NCBI GenBank assembly: GCA_020205615.1
Contig: CM035163.1
Span: forward strand, 41,798,189 to 41,862,188
Source: Panax quinquefolius
Taxonomy: Eukaryota > Streptophyta > Magnoliopsida > Apiales > Araliaceae
Reading direction: 5' to 3'
Length of the DNA: 64,000 nucleotides
Part shown: positions 1 through 10,573 of the stretch, piece by piece
Layout of the letters: every line of letters begins with the position of its first letter
How positions within the stretch are numbered: the first letter of the stretch is position 1
The notes under the pieces: generated by a model
The model's input: only the letters and a program-made list of their open reading frames with translations
Told to the model about the DNA's origin: nothing
The model's database searches: none
Translations under genes and position numbers: made by a program

Positions 1-94
1 ACAGTACTACAGTTATTTTATCAAGTATATGCTAAGACTTTTGTATGTTCAAACAGTTGCATATATTAAGTGAAAGCATATTTTGTTTCAGGAC

Positions 95-1577
95 TCTGAA
101 TTTAGATGTGCCTGTACTTGCTGATGAGGTGCCTTCTCTCCACAAGGGCTGTAACTTTGATGCAAAGTTGGAATCAGACTTGATGGAAATACAAGAGGAC
201 ATTGAGATACCTCAGAAGATCAAGGAATGGGTCGCAGATAAACCTAAACCCAACCTTGACCAAACCACTTCTTGCAATCTTGGAATCTTAGAAAACCCTA
301 AGCTAATCCAGATTGGTTCGGACCTCACTTCAAACCAATGAAATGACATGGTTGCACTATTAACCCCGATTCCGGATGTGTTTGGATGGTCTCATGAAGA
401 AGACATGGTGGGTTTGTCCATCTGACATTGTTCTTCATCACCTTCCCAAAGAAAGAAGGATTTTAAGCTAGTTAGATAAAAGCTAAGGCGATTGAAACCT
501 GAGTGGAGTTTAAAGGTTAAAGAGGAAATTGTGAAATAATTTCAAGCTGGCATTATCATGGTGTCTACATATCCAGAGTGGATATCTAACATTGTTTCCG
601 TGCCTAAACCAAGAGGAAAGGTGCGAGTTTGCGTGGATTACCGGGATTTGAACAAAGCTTGTCTTAAAGATAGCTTTCCCGTACCTTTCATCCACATTCT
701 TATTGACAATACTGCTCAATACGGCATGTACTCCTTTGCTGATTGCTTCACGGGGTACCATCAAATTATGGTCGCTGAGGAAGACCGTGAGAAAACTGCT
801 TTCATCACGCCTTGGGGGGCTTTTTGTTACAGACGGTTGTCATTCGGCCTCATCGATGCCAGGGCAACCTATCAACGAGCTATGATGGCTCTTTTCCATG
901 ATCTAATGCACAAGAAGATAGAGATCTACATGGATGACATCATTGTCAAATCCCGGAAGGAGGAGGACCACTTAGACCATCTCGAAAAAGCATTCAACGA
1001 GTTTAGCGTAATCTGACTTGAAGTTGAATCCAACCAAGTCGCCTTTGGTGTTAAGTCGAGCAAGTTGCTGGGTTTCCTAGTCGACCACAAAGGGATTGAA
1101 CTGGATCCTACCGAAATCCAGACCATCAAGGAAATGCCCATTCCTCGAGGCGAGAGAAGGAAATACGGGGATTTTTGGGAAGAATCAACTTCATTAGCGG
1201 GTTTATTTCTCAACTCACGAAGAACACCGTGAGCCCATCTTCAAGCTATTAAGGAAGAACTCCTCCATGAAATGGAATGATGAGTGCGAAAAGCCTTCCT
1301 TACTATTAAAGAACAAGCGTTAATGTTCACTTACGGTACCTCCTAGGGATGATGTTCCCCTGTTTATGTACCTGTCCATTAATGACAATGCCATGGGCTA
1401 TATTCTGGGGCAAAAGGACGATAGAGGCCAGGAACGAGCTATCTATTTCCTCAGCAAAAGATTCAGCATCAGTAAACACAAGTACACTCTGATTGAGAAG
1501 ACTTGTTGTGCTTTAGCATGGGCTTCCATGAGGTTACAACATTACCTCCATGGTCACATAACCCATCTCATATCCCG
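95..1577 (+). pseudogene. Tat pol, RT region, first copy of a tandem duplication
   Basis: This is reverse transcriptase and the start of RNase H, with frameshifts and stops. A pre-RT segment is open at 95-341. The RT fingers and palm are open at 558-1016 with the motifs CVDYRDLNKA, SFADCFTGYHQI and the catalytic YMDD near 930. After a stop near 1014, thumb and connection are readable in shifting frames, and an RNase H start (YILGQKDD, YFLSKRF) is open from 1366. It is 1.5 kb long and 90-odd percent like 1701-3176 by eye. Upstream, bases 1-94 do not match the other copy and end in a pyrimidine-rich TTTTGTTTCAG like a 3' splice site. Ogre-type Tat elements are known to have an intron just before RT. 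Confidence 0.8.
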
Positions 1578-1700
1578 CGTGAATACTGCTCCAATTTTAA
1601 GGGCAAAGTCCTGAAGGACTGCAGTGACGGAGGGATTGTCGTCATCCTCCCTTTCCCGAATGATAACCATGACATCTGGGTAATCATCGTCTGGGGTATA
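1578..1700 (+). other. Junction segment between the two RT copies
   Basis: These 123 bases separate the end of RT copy 1 from the start of copy 2. They have no counterpart upstream of copy 1 and match nothing else I recognise in the window. By position they could be pol sequence lying just 5' of RT in the parent element, for example the end of the protease exon, carried along as the left end of the duplicated unit. In the RT reading frame they contain stops. Confidence 0.4.
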
Positions 1701-3252
1701 TCTGAATTTAGATGTGCCTGTACTTGCTGATGAGGTGCCTTCTCTCCACAAGGGCTGTAACTTTGATGCAAAGTTGGAATCAGACTTGATGGAAATACAA
1801 GAGGACATTGAGATACCTCAGAAGATCAAGGAATGGGTCGCAGATAAACCTAAACCCAACCTTGACCAAACCACTTCTTGCAATCTTGGAATCTTAGAAA
1901 ACCCTAAGCTAATCCAGATTGGTTCAGACCTCACTTCAAACCAACAGAATGACATGGTTGCACTATTAACCCAATTCCAGGATGTGTTTGGATGGTCTCA
2001 TGAAGACATGGTGGGTTTGTCCACTGACATTGTTCTTCATCACCTTCCTATTAAAGAAGGATTTTAAGCTAGTTAGATAAAAGCTAAGGCGATTGAAACC
2101 TGAGTGGAGTTTAAAGGTTAAAGAGGAAATTGTGAAATAATTTCAAGCTGGCATTATCATGGTGTCTACATATCCAGAGTGGATATCTAACATTGTTTCC
2201 GTGCCTAAACCAAGAGGAAAGGTGCGAGTTTGCGTGGATTACCGAGATTTGAACAAAGCTTGTCTTAAAGATAGCTTTCCCGTACCTTTCATCCACATTC
2301 TTATTGACAATACTGCTCAATACGGCATGTACTCCTTTGCTGATTGCTTTACGGGGTACCATCAAATTATGGTCGCTGAGGAAGACCGTGAGAAAACTGC
2401 TTTCATCACGCCTTGGGGGGCTTTTTGTTACAGACGGTTGTCATTCGGCCTCATCGATGCCGGGGCAACCTATCAATGAGCTATGATGGCTCTTTTCCAT
2501 GATCTAATGCACAAGAAGATAGAGATCTACATGGATGACATCATTGTCAAATCCCGGAAGGAGGAGGACCACTTAGACCATCTCGTAAAAAGCTGCTCAA
2601 CAAAGTAAATCTGACTTGAAGTTGAATCCGACCAAGTCGCCTTTGGTGTTAAGTCGTGCAAGTTGCTAGGTTTCCTAGTCACCACAAAAGGATTGAATCG
2701 GATCCTACCAAAATCCGAGCCATCAAGGAAATGCCCATTCCTCAGACAGAGAAGGAAATACGGGGATTTTTGGGAAGAATCAACTTCATTAGCAGGTTTA
2801 TTTCTCAACTCACAGCAACCTGTGAGCCCATCTTCAAGCTATTAAGGAAGAACTCCTCCATGAAATGGAATGATGAGTGCCAGAAAGCCTTCCTTACTAT
2901 TAAAGAACAACTGGTTAATGTTCCTGTTCTAGTACCTCCTAGGGATGATGTTCCCCTGTTTATGTACCTGTCCATTAATGACAATGCCATGGGCTATATT
3001 CTGGGGCAAAAGGACGATAGAGGCCAGGAACGAGCTATCTATTTCCTCAGCAAAAGATTCAGCATCAGTAAACAAAAGTACACTCTGATTGAGAAGACTT
3101 GTTGTGCTTTAGCATGGGCTTCCATGAGGTTACAACATTACCTCCATGGTCACACAACCCATCTCATATCCCGCGTGGATCCTCTCAAGTATGTGTTCAG
3201 TAAGCCCATACTAAATTGTCGACTGTCTCAATGGCAGTTGATCCTACAATAA
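1701..3252 (+). pseudogene. Tat pol, RT and gypsy RNase H, second copy
   Basis: This copy has a pre-RT segment open at 1714-2067, RT palm at 2159-2479 (same motifs as copy 1, YMDD near 2531), thumb and connection plus RNase H open for 198 codons at 2656-3252 (GFLGRINFISRFI, YILGQKDD, YFLSKRF, TLIEKTCCALAWA). It differs from copy 1 by point changes and small indels. It carries a TGA at 2477 where copy 1 reads CGA. It continues past the duplicated part into the normal RNase H end, so it is the copy joined to the rest of pol. Stops and at least two frameshifts make it non-functional. Confidence 0.82.
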
Positions 3253-3381
3253 TTTGACATCATTTACGTGACGACGTCAAAGTCTCGAAGGTCGAAGGTC
3301 AAGGAATTGCGGATCAATGGTAAAGTATCGCACTCTGAGGATTATTAACCCTTAGAAGCATACTTCCCTGATGAAGGAGTA

Positions 3382-4097
3382 ATGACAGTTCAACAACACC
3401 ATCAGTACGAAGCATCCCACACATGGAAGATATATTTTGATGGAGTTGTTAACACAGAAGGTTCTAGAGCTGGAGCAGTTCTAGTATGCGGTATGGGGGA
3501 GCAGTATCCCGTCGCCGTCAAATTGCAGTTTGTCAGCACCAATAACACAATGAGAGTAAAGGTAGGTATCATGTGGCTAAAACTTGCCCGCTCAATGGGC
3601 ATCGATCGGTTAACTTGTCTTTGGGGATTACGAATTGGTAATCGACAATCCACGAGAATCTATCGAACCAAAGAATTACATTTCTTTGCCTTACCATCGA
3701 TAAGTTTTACGAGATGGCTTTGGAGTTCGAAGAAATCTCCTTTCTACACATTCCTCGTAATAGGAATGATTTTGCGGATGCATTAGCAACATTGGCCTCC
3801 TTGATTCACATACCTGACAAGGAAAACATGCTAAGCATCACGCTTGCACTGCAAAAAGCCCCAGTTTATGGGAATTATGTTGGAGAAGTATCGAATGAGC
3901 TACCTCCCATCCACCACCCTTGGTATCAACACATCAAGGAGTATCTACGAGATGGATCTACACCCGCTGAGGCGAGCCTAACTGAGAAGAGGCGGATTTA
4001 TCGACTTGCTATGAAATTCTACCTGAGCGAAGATGCACTCTACAAAAGAGATACAAGATTAGGCCTCCTCAGATGTCTGGATAAAGACCAAACTTAG
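3382..4097 (+). pseudogene. Tat pol, second (archaeal-type) RNase H and linker
   Basis: The domain opens with WKIYFDG and GSRAGAVL, the usual first strands of this RNase H type, in a 134-codon frame. After a frame change near 3715 it ends with HIPRNRNDFADALATLAS, which holds the last catalytic Asp region. A spacer of about 100 residues then leads to the integrase. A plant Ty3/gypsy element with this extra RNase H between its own RNase H and integrase belongs to Tat. The frame change and a missing middle (around the second acidic position) argue that it is dead. Confidence 0.75.
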
Positions 4098-4103
4098 AGG
4101 CTC

Positions 4104-4434
4104 ATGGATGAGATCCATGGTGGAGTATGTGGCTCACACATGAGCGGACCCTTACTTGTCAAAAAGATTCTCAGAACAGGGCATTATTGGCTTACACTCA
4201 AAGCTGACTGTGATGATCACGTCAAGAGATGCTATCAATGTCAGATTCATGGTAATTCCATCCACGCCCCTCCAAGGGAACTCCACAACATGAGTTCGCC
4301 ATGGCCTTTCTCAATGTGGGGAATGGATGTGATCGAGCCCATCGAGCCAAAGCCAGTAATGGATATCGATTCATATTCACCATGATCGACTACTTCACCA
4401 AATGGGTAGAGGTAGCCTCCTTCCGCAGGGTCAC
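4104..4434 (+). pseudogene. Tat integrase, zinc-binding domain and first part of the core, cut by element A
   Basis: An HHCC zinc finger is visible (HGGVCGSHMSG then CYQCQIHG), followed by the start of the DDE core (SMWGMDVIEP with the first Asp, then, one frame over, IDYFTKWVE). Coding stops at 4434, where the LTR of element A begins with TGTGAGACC. The rest of the core, including the second Asp and the Glu, is not found on the far side: the next Tat coding sequence is the pol tail at 10445. The nested insertion was therefore joined by a deletion. Confidence 0.8.
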
Positions 4435-4924
4435 TGTGAGACCCCAGATTTTATGAATAAATATTAAATTTTCTCGAAATAATTTTTTTTGAATATTATG
4501 GTGTGGATTTGATATAATTTTATAGTTGGGGATAATATTTATAAATTTTGTAAAGTATGCAAGTTGTCATATTATATTCGATTGGTCGGGAAATATTCTT
4601 TCTGTCAGGGAATATCCGTACGATGGTACAATCATTGGTGGACCCCACAACTGAATTATTGTCGGATTGAGAAAACGACAAAAATATTTTTATGAAAATA
4701 ACGACGGAAGTTTTACCGTTAATACTGTTGAACTACTCGGTAGTAAAAGTACAGTAATACGCGTGGTTGCATAATATCACACGTTATTGGTTATTGATGC
4801 TTATGTGATAAGTCACTCAGTTTTGTTTTATTAGTATTATTAACATAATAAAACAGAAAAGCTTTTTATATAAAACAGAATACTTTTATAAAGTTATCCT
4901 TTTATTTGATTATATTATATAAGT

Positions 4925-5007
4925 TTTATTTTATTACTTTTCCTTTCCTAGGAAGGATTAGATTATATAAGTTTTGTTTTATTACTTTTCCTTTCCTAGG
5001 AAGGATC
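4925..5007 (+). promoter_or_regulatory. Duplicated U3 module with TTCCTAGGAA palindrome
   Basis: Two tandem copies of about 45 bp (TTATTACTTTTCCTTTCC then TAGGAAGGAT) lie 35-115 bp upstream of the TATA box of element A. Each contains the palindrome TTCCTAGGAA. The same pair is present in the 3' LTR at about 9700-9780, so it predates this insertion. The position suggests an upstream promoter element, but no known factor site is claimed. Confidence 0.4.
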
Positions 5008-5040
5008 TGATTATCTCAGTTACTATGCAGTCCATTCTTC

Positions 5041-5049
5041 TATAAATAG
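5041..5049 (+). promoter_or_regulatory. TATA box of element A 5' LTR
   Basis: TATAAATAG, an optimal plant TATA box, lies about 600 bp into the LTR. The same motif recurs at the equivalent place in every chromovirus LTR here: 9814 (A 3'), 43624 (solo), 51564 and 58379 (D), and on the minus strand at 12294-12302 and 18621-18629 (B). Transcription would start about 30 bp downstream, which sets the U3/R border. Confidence 0.65.
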
Positions 5050-5289
5050 AAGTTCATTTCTTCATTATTTTTTACGAATTCACTGAAACTCTAGAGAGAG
5101 AAAATTATAGAGAGAAAGAAGAAGAGAAGTCTGCTAACTTTCTTTTCCTATATCCGAGCTCTTTTTACGGTAAGGGATATTATTTGTTGTATTAAATAAG
5201 GGTATTATTTCTTTTGTATTCATGAAGAGAACTTCATTATCCCATTCTTTATTATTCTTGGAATAACTTTGTATCACGCGGACTACCCT

Positions 5290-5810
5290 ATACTTGGTGA
5301 AATTCTTACATTATTCCATTCTTTATTATTACATTGAATAACTTTTGTATACGCATCTACCCTATACTTGGTGAAATTCTTACATTATTCCATTCTTTAT
5401 TATTATGTTGGAATAACTTTGTTTATCTGATACTGCATACACTGGTGAAATTCTTCTATTATTCCATTCTTTATTATTACATTTGGAATATCTTGTCTGC
5501 GTGCGTTTTACAGGACTGGTTACATCTTTATTATTTTGTTATTCCATTCTTTATTATTACATTGGAATATCTTGTTCATGCATGCTTTTTACAGGACTGG
5601 TTCCGCTCTTTATTATTCTCGTTGGAATATACTCGCATGCATGCGTTTTCTGTGGGACCGGTTCCGTCTTTATATTACATTGGAATATCACATGCATGCA
5701 TTTTACCTTCGGACTGGTTACGTCTTTATTATTCTGTTGGAATATCCACATGCATGCGTTTTACGCCGCACTGGTTCCGTTATTTATTATTACATTGAAT
5801 AACTTTGTCT
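5290..5810 (+). repeat. Minisatellite of about 50-65 bp units in LTR A
   Basis: About eight diverged units share TTATTCCATTCTTTATTATT followed by a variable 30-45 bp part; later units carry GCATGCATG runs and a GGACTGGTT block. The array begins shortly after GGTAAGGGATATTATTT (5168-5187). The same array type is in the 3' LTR at 10010-10438, where the match is cut off. Confidence 0.75.
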
Positions 5811-6937
5811 GCATCACAAATCTCGCATGCACGGTGATTTCTTTGTTGTTCCATTCTTTATTATACTCAGTTGGTTCAAGTTTTGACTTCTATACTCCAT
5901 GAAATTAGTGGAATATCGTTGATATTTGCGCTTCATCCAGTATCTTTTCATGGAAATATTCTTCTGAGCATTCTTGAATTTTACTCTACAAAGAAGTATC
6001 ATGTTGACAATTTGGGCGTTATTGGTTCTGGATAAATTAATTCTTGAACTTGTTTTATTGAATTATTATGTCATTGTCATCATCCTCATGTTTATATTAT
6101 GTTGAAAGTCATCATGTGTCCCGTAGGGCATAGATGGACTTAGTATGATTATGACTGAGGATTATTCGGTATAATCATGGCCGTAATGTTACAAATGATA
6201 TGGAAAAAAGTCCTCATTGGCGTAGTGCATTGATGGACGCTTTTTGGTATGATTATGGCTATGGATTCTCTTGACCAAGGTGCAAAGATGAATTATTTTA
6301 TGGCATGATCGGACTGATTGATGAAAACACGATTATCTTTGGCCGTGGTTCGTGGATAATTAGTGGTCATGATACTAAAGAATATCCTTGGCACATAGTG
6401 CATGGATGATTTGATGATGTGGATTATTTATTGAAATGAGTCTCGGCGATAAAAGTGATGAAAAACCTTTAAATCATAAAAGATAGTAGATTTTATTCTC
6501 TACTTGACTCTTTTAATGGATTGCTTGTTCATTGCGCTTAAACTTGATGTCTATTGTATTTTATCAGTTTAACATTGTTGAAGGCTAATGATAATTTATT
6601 CTGCATTATCTTAGTCATAATATTTCTTACTGGGCTAGTTGAGCTCACCCTTTCTTTCACTGTTCTCTTCAGAAAGTGAGAACATAGCTTGGACGAGTCG
6701 GGGAACGGGGTGATGGTCCGGATGATAGTATTAGCTAGTAGTCCTCACTATTCTGTGAAATAGTGTGAAAATAAATGTAATGAGGACTTATTCTGAGAGT
6801 AGATATTGTCTAGAAGACAGTATTTGTATTAAAACTCACAGCTCTCTTGTTGTATAATTAAGATTGTATTTGTATTCTATACCATGTAAGTGGCGACCCA
6901 AGATGGGTGATGTATACCCTATTTTGGGGGCGTCACA

Positions 6938-6960
6938 GTTAGTATGAAAGCCTAGGGATA
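6938..6960 (+). promoter_or_regulatory. Primer-binding site of element A (degenerate, tRNA-iMet type)
   Basis: Directly after the LTR end the sequence reads GTTAGTATGAAAGCCTAGG. This resembles the initiator-Met primer site TGGTATCAGAGCC except that CAG is replaced by GAA. The three other chromovirus copies read TATCGAGC at the same place, also damaged exactly at CAG, while the copia element at 41649 has it intact. Confidence 0.5.
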
Positions 6961-7185
6961 TGATCCCTGGCTGAGATGTGAGATAAGAACTAGGAGGGGA
7001 GAGACGGGGAATTCCTTTGCTAGTATGACCTACCTAAGTTTATTTGATATTTAATTGGTCGGTCAGAGTATAGGGATAATATGTGTTATGTTAATTAACC
7101 CTTGTTTTGTGGCAGTATTTGAAAATGGCATATGAAAATATTGAGATAAGCAATGTAGCAAAATAATATGACCGTATCGTAGTAC

Positions 7186-7790
7186 GAGGCTAAGTTTGCG
7201 GAGTTATCCCGATTTGCATCCCATTTGGTCGATAATGAGGAGCGAATGACGCGAATGTTTCTAAGAGGTTTGAAACTCGATATACGTCAATACCTCATTT
7301 CTCATAAACTTTGTTTATATTTAGATGTTGTGAATAGGGCTCAGTTATTGGAGCGCGATAATGAGTCAACACAACCAAAAGGCAACGACCAACAACACGA
7401 TAATAATCGTATCGGTAGCGCAATTCGCCATCTAACAATGATAACCATCGTGGGGGAAATTATCATGCCAAGAATGGTAACCACTTCGGTGGTAATCATG
7501 GCCAAGATAATAAAAGTGAAAATTTCAAGAAGAGAAGGTTCAATAATGATGGAAAGACAGCAGCACCAACACCCGTTTTAAAGGAAGAAGAACGACCACC
7601 GGTCGTATGTTTCAAATGCGGACACGGAGAGGACACATCCGTCCAAATGCATCGTGTAACAATCCAAAGCGTGTTTTAATTGCAGAAGAGAAGGTCACCT
7701 AGCTCGATTTTGTCGTATGTTAAAGTCAAGTTCAGCTGGGATAATGACGCCAAAGGATGTCCCAGACAAGCCAAAGCCGGTAGTTTAAGT
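7186..7790 (+). pseudogene. Element A gag, C-terminal half with zinc knuckles
   Basis: The frame reads AKFAELSRFA, then NEERMTRMFLRGLK (a retrotrans_gag end motif) at 7225 onward, a basic region, and a frame-shifted pair of CCHC-like knuckles at about 7605-7720 (VCFKCG, then FNCRREGHLARFC). The first half of gag present in D (53192 onward) is missing here: the internal region goes from a short leader straight into the second half. Nucleocapsid function cannot be intact. Confidence 0.7.
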
Positions 7791-7801
7791 GAGAGCGTTT
7801 A

Positions 7802-8218
7802 TTGAGGAACCCAAACGAGGTTATTACGAGTAAGTTAATCATAAACTCTTGCGAAGTCTATACCTTATTAGATATCGGTTCTACCCATTCTTTTATCTCT
7901 CTTGCTTGCGCTCAACGTTTGAATTTAACTCCGAAGAAGTTAGGCTTTGACTTATCTATTGAAACTCTATTAGGAGAAACCTTTGTTACCTCCACTATTT
8001 ATAAATCTTGTTTGATTCAAATCGACACTTTCACGTTACCTGTCAATCTTATCTCTTTGAAAATACTTGCCTTTGATGTGATTTTAGGAATCGATTGGTT
8101 AACTACTCATCATGCTTTTCATAAGGTTGTTAGATTTCATATTCCTAACCAACCTGTTATGCGAATTCAAGCAATCAAACCACTAAAGTCAATCATTGTC
8201 ATATCAAGCCATAAGTAA
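7802..8218 (+). pseudogene. Element A retroviral-type aspartic protease
   Basis: A 138-codon open frame contains [12 protein letters not shown], the flap region, and DVILGIDWL, the usual ILG motif near the protease C-terminus. The catalytic triplet is DIG instead of DTG/DSG. This change is in three of the four copies (DLG in B) and fits a CTG-to-TCG reading error rather than real loss. The domain is otherwise full length and the best preserved coding piece of element A. Confidence 0.75.
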
Positions 8219-8379
8219 GCCCCGAGCCTTTCGCTGATGACTTCCTTATGTGGAATGCACCGAAGCCAGACTTTCTGTAGGTGACGTCGTGAATGACGAT
8301 GGCAAGTTGATAGGTATCAATGTGATGTGCTATCCAAGTCTGGGATGAGAGTCACAGTTTTGAATTGTATTTCTATTGT

Positions 8380-8840
8380 TAATAAATTTCCTGACGTATT
8401 TTTGAAGACTTCTTAGCCTACCCTAGAGCGTGAAATCGAATTTTGTATTGACCCCAGTACAAAACCCATTTCTTAAACCCTCAAATATTTCTTCAACTAA
8501 AATGAACGTATCATGCGCCAAAGACGTTGGCTTGAGCTATTGAAGATTACGATCGTACCATTCAATATCATCGTGGAAGAGCGAACGTGGTAGCTGACGT
8601 GTTGAGTAGAAGATCGTATGCGTTTATGAGTGCGATGTTGTTAACACAAAGACTCATTTCGTATAACTTACAAATGATGCAGGTAGAGTTAAAGAATATA
8701 GGGACCCACATGAAAATAACGAATATACGAGTAGAATCGACTTTAATCAATAAAGTTAAAGCCGCTCAAGCTATACACCCGGAGCTGATGAATGAAGAAG
8801 GTTCAAGAGGGCGTTATTCTAGAAGCAAGAATAGTTGAAG
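8380..8840 (+). pseudogene. Element A pol remnants: RT start fused to RNase H end
   Basis: The segment around 8391-8480 reads as the pre-RT and first RT residues (DVFLKTS, then EREIEFCIDP). It jumps without RT palm to a degenerate RNase H end (RRWLELL, then AEV-type VVADVLSRRSYAF at 8587) and the linker leading to integrase. All RT catalytic motifs and the RNase H active-site acids are absent. From 8841 the sequence jumps to the integrase C-terminal region, so the zinc finger and DDE core are also deleted. Confidence 0.65.
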
Positions 8841-8854
8841 AGAGGAAATCTCAA

Positions 8855-9197
8855 CCCTCGACTTAATTGGCCCATTTGAAATCCTCGATCGGGTAGTAAC
8901 TGTGGCTTATAGACTCGTTTTACCGCCAAGTATGTCGTGTGTTCATAACGTTTTAACGTATCGATGTTACGTAAATATGTGGACGACCCAAACCAAATTA
9001 TTAATTTAGAACCGGACGAGATAGCGGATGATTTAACGTTTGAGGAGATACGTGTTAAAATCCTGGATAAGAAAAATCGTATTCGACACTCAAAGGTTAT
9101 ACCTCACGAGTTAGAATCTGACGAGGTATCCTCACCTGTTCAGCATACCAAGTACGTACGTAAATTTCAAGGGCGAAATTCCATAAGGAGGGGAGAT
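8855..9197 (+). pseudogene. Element A integrase tail and chromodomain end
   Basis: This holds the GPF/Y-type motif (IGPFEILDR), the LPPSMS-VHNVF stretch, then an 88-codon frame at 8964-9230 (KYVDDPNQIINLEPDEIADDL) leading into the chromodomain C-terminal part, and ends at a polypurine tract just before the 3' LTR at 9198. It matches 56660-57034 of element D by order and wording. A C-terminal chromodomain is the mark of chromoviruses and is thought to steer integration to heterochromatin. Confidence 0.65.
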
Positions 9198-10438
9198 TGT
9201 GAGACCCCAGATTTTATGAATAAATATTAAATTTTCTCGAAATAATTTTTTTTGAATATTATGGTGTGGATTTGATATAATTTTATAGTTGTGGGTAATA
9301 TTTATAAATTTTGCAAAGTATGCAAGTTTTCATATTATATTCGATTGGTCGGGAAATATTCTTTTTTGTCAGAGAATATCCGCATGCGAATGACAATCAT
9401 TAGTAGACCCCATGGCTGAATTATTGTCGGATTGAAAAACGACAAAAAATATTTTTTATGAAAATAACGACGGAAGTTTTACCGTTAATCTTGTTGAACT
9501 ACTTTCGGTAGTAAAAGTATACGATGTCTGGCGTGGTTGCATAATAACACTACCGGTATTGGTTATTGATGCTTATGTGATAAGTCACTCAGTTTTGTTT
9601 TATTAGTATTATTAACGTAATAAAACAGAAAAGCTTTTTATATAAAATAGAATACTTTTATAAAGTTATTCGTTTTATTAGATTATATTATATAAGTTTT
9701 GTTTTATTACTTTTCCTTTCCTAGGAAGGATTAGATTATATAAGTTTTATTTTATTACTTTTCCTTTCCTAGGAAGGATCTGATTATCTCAGTTACTATG
9801 CAGTCCATTGTTCTATAAATAGAAGTTCATTCCTTCATTATTTCTTACGAATTCACTAAAACTCCAGAGAGAGAAAATTATAGAGAGAAAGAAGAAGAGA
9901 AGTCTGCTAACTTTCTTTTCCTATATCCAGTTTTTTTTACGGTAAGGGATATTATTTGTTGTATTCGTAAGGGGTATTATTTCTTTTGTATTCATGAAGA
10001 GAACTTCTGTTATTCCATTCTTTATTATTACATTGGAATAACTCGATATCGCTGAATTTCCTATATACTTGGTGAAATTCTTCTGTTATTCCATTCTTTA
10101 TTATTTTGTTAGAATAACCTGTATACGCGGTCTACCCTTTACTTGGTGAAATTCTTCTATTATTCCATTCTTTATTATTATGTTGGAATAACCTGTTTAT
10201 GTGAAGTACCGAATACACGGTGAAATTCTTCTATTATTCCATTCTTTATTATTCTGTTGGAATATCTTGTCTGTGCGTTTTACGCCGGACCTGGTTCCAT
10301 CTTTATTATTTTGTTATTCCATTCTTTATTATTACATTTGGAATATCTTTGTGCATGCGTTTTTGTACGGGACCGGTTCCGCCTCTTTATTATTACATTG
10401 GAATATCCCATGCATGCATGCTTTTACGCCGGACCTGG
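9198..10438 (+). repeat. 3' LTR of element A, truncated
   Basis: It starts TGTGAGACCCC and follows 4435-5760 with small differences through TATA (9814) and the TTATTCCATTC minisatellite. It leaves the match at about 10438, in the GGACCTGG block, and abuts Tat pol tail sequence. About 1.1 kb of LTR is missing. Confidence 0.8.
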
Positions 10439-10444
10439 GAAGGC

Positions 10445-10573
10445 CCTAACTAGGAAGGCCCATTTATTGTCAAGGCGGTATTGACAGGAGGTGCTCTCAG
10501 ATTACAGGAAATGGATGGCGATAAATTTCCACAGCTTATCAACTCAGACACCGTGAAATGGTACTATGTCTGA
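10445..10573 (+). pseudogene. Tat pol C-terminal tail
   Basis: A 42-codon stretch with one internal TAG (third codon) reads GPFIVKAVLTGGALRLQE, then NSDTVKWYYV and TGA at 10571. This is the typical end of Tat/Athila-like pol, downstream of the integrase core. It identifies the sequence right of element A as the same Tat element interrupted at 4434 and shows that about 0.7 kb or more of integrase was lost at the join. Confidence 0.75.

Larger units (their letters stand above)
4435..6937 (+). repeat. 5' LTR of element A
   Basis: This 2503-bp LTR begins TGTGAGACCCC and ends GGGGGCGTCACA, giving a TGTGA/TCACA inverted end. The same sequence restarts at 9198 after a polypurine-like AAGGAGGGGAGA. 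The first 600 bp are U3 with a TATA box at 5041. Repeats at 5290-5810 and 6120-6440 make the rest long. ORFs of up to 154 codons in it are translations of the repeats. Confidence 0.85.
4435..10438 (+). mobile_element. Chromovirus (Tekay-like) element A, 3' truncated and internally deleted
   Basis: It has a 5' LTR at 4435-6937, an internal region of 2260 bp (6938-9197) and a 3' LTR from 9198 that stops matching at about 10438, lacking its last 1.1 kb. It retains gag, protease, an RNase H end and the chromodomain end. RT core and the whole integrase are gone. The five bases before the left LTR are GTCAC; no right copy can be found because that end is lost. Its LTR resembles the other chromovirus LTRs only in part, so it is a separate subfamily from B and D. 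Confidence 0.8.

Noticed and set aside
558..1213. Long minus-strand ORFs (510-764, 926-1213) opposite RT
   Set aside because: They mirror the RT frames on +, where real motifs lie, and recur in the duplicate; no domain is seen on minus.
5334..5902. Overlapping ORFs of 88-154 codons, hydrophobic, on +
   Set aside because: They are frames of the LTR A minisatellite. All three frames and the minus strand stay open because of the repeat, and the equivalent ORFs recur in the 3' LTR.
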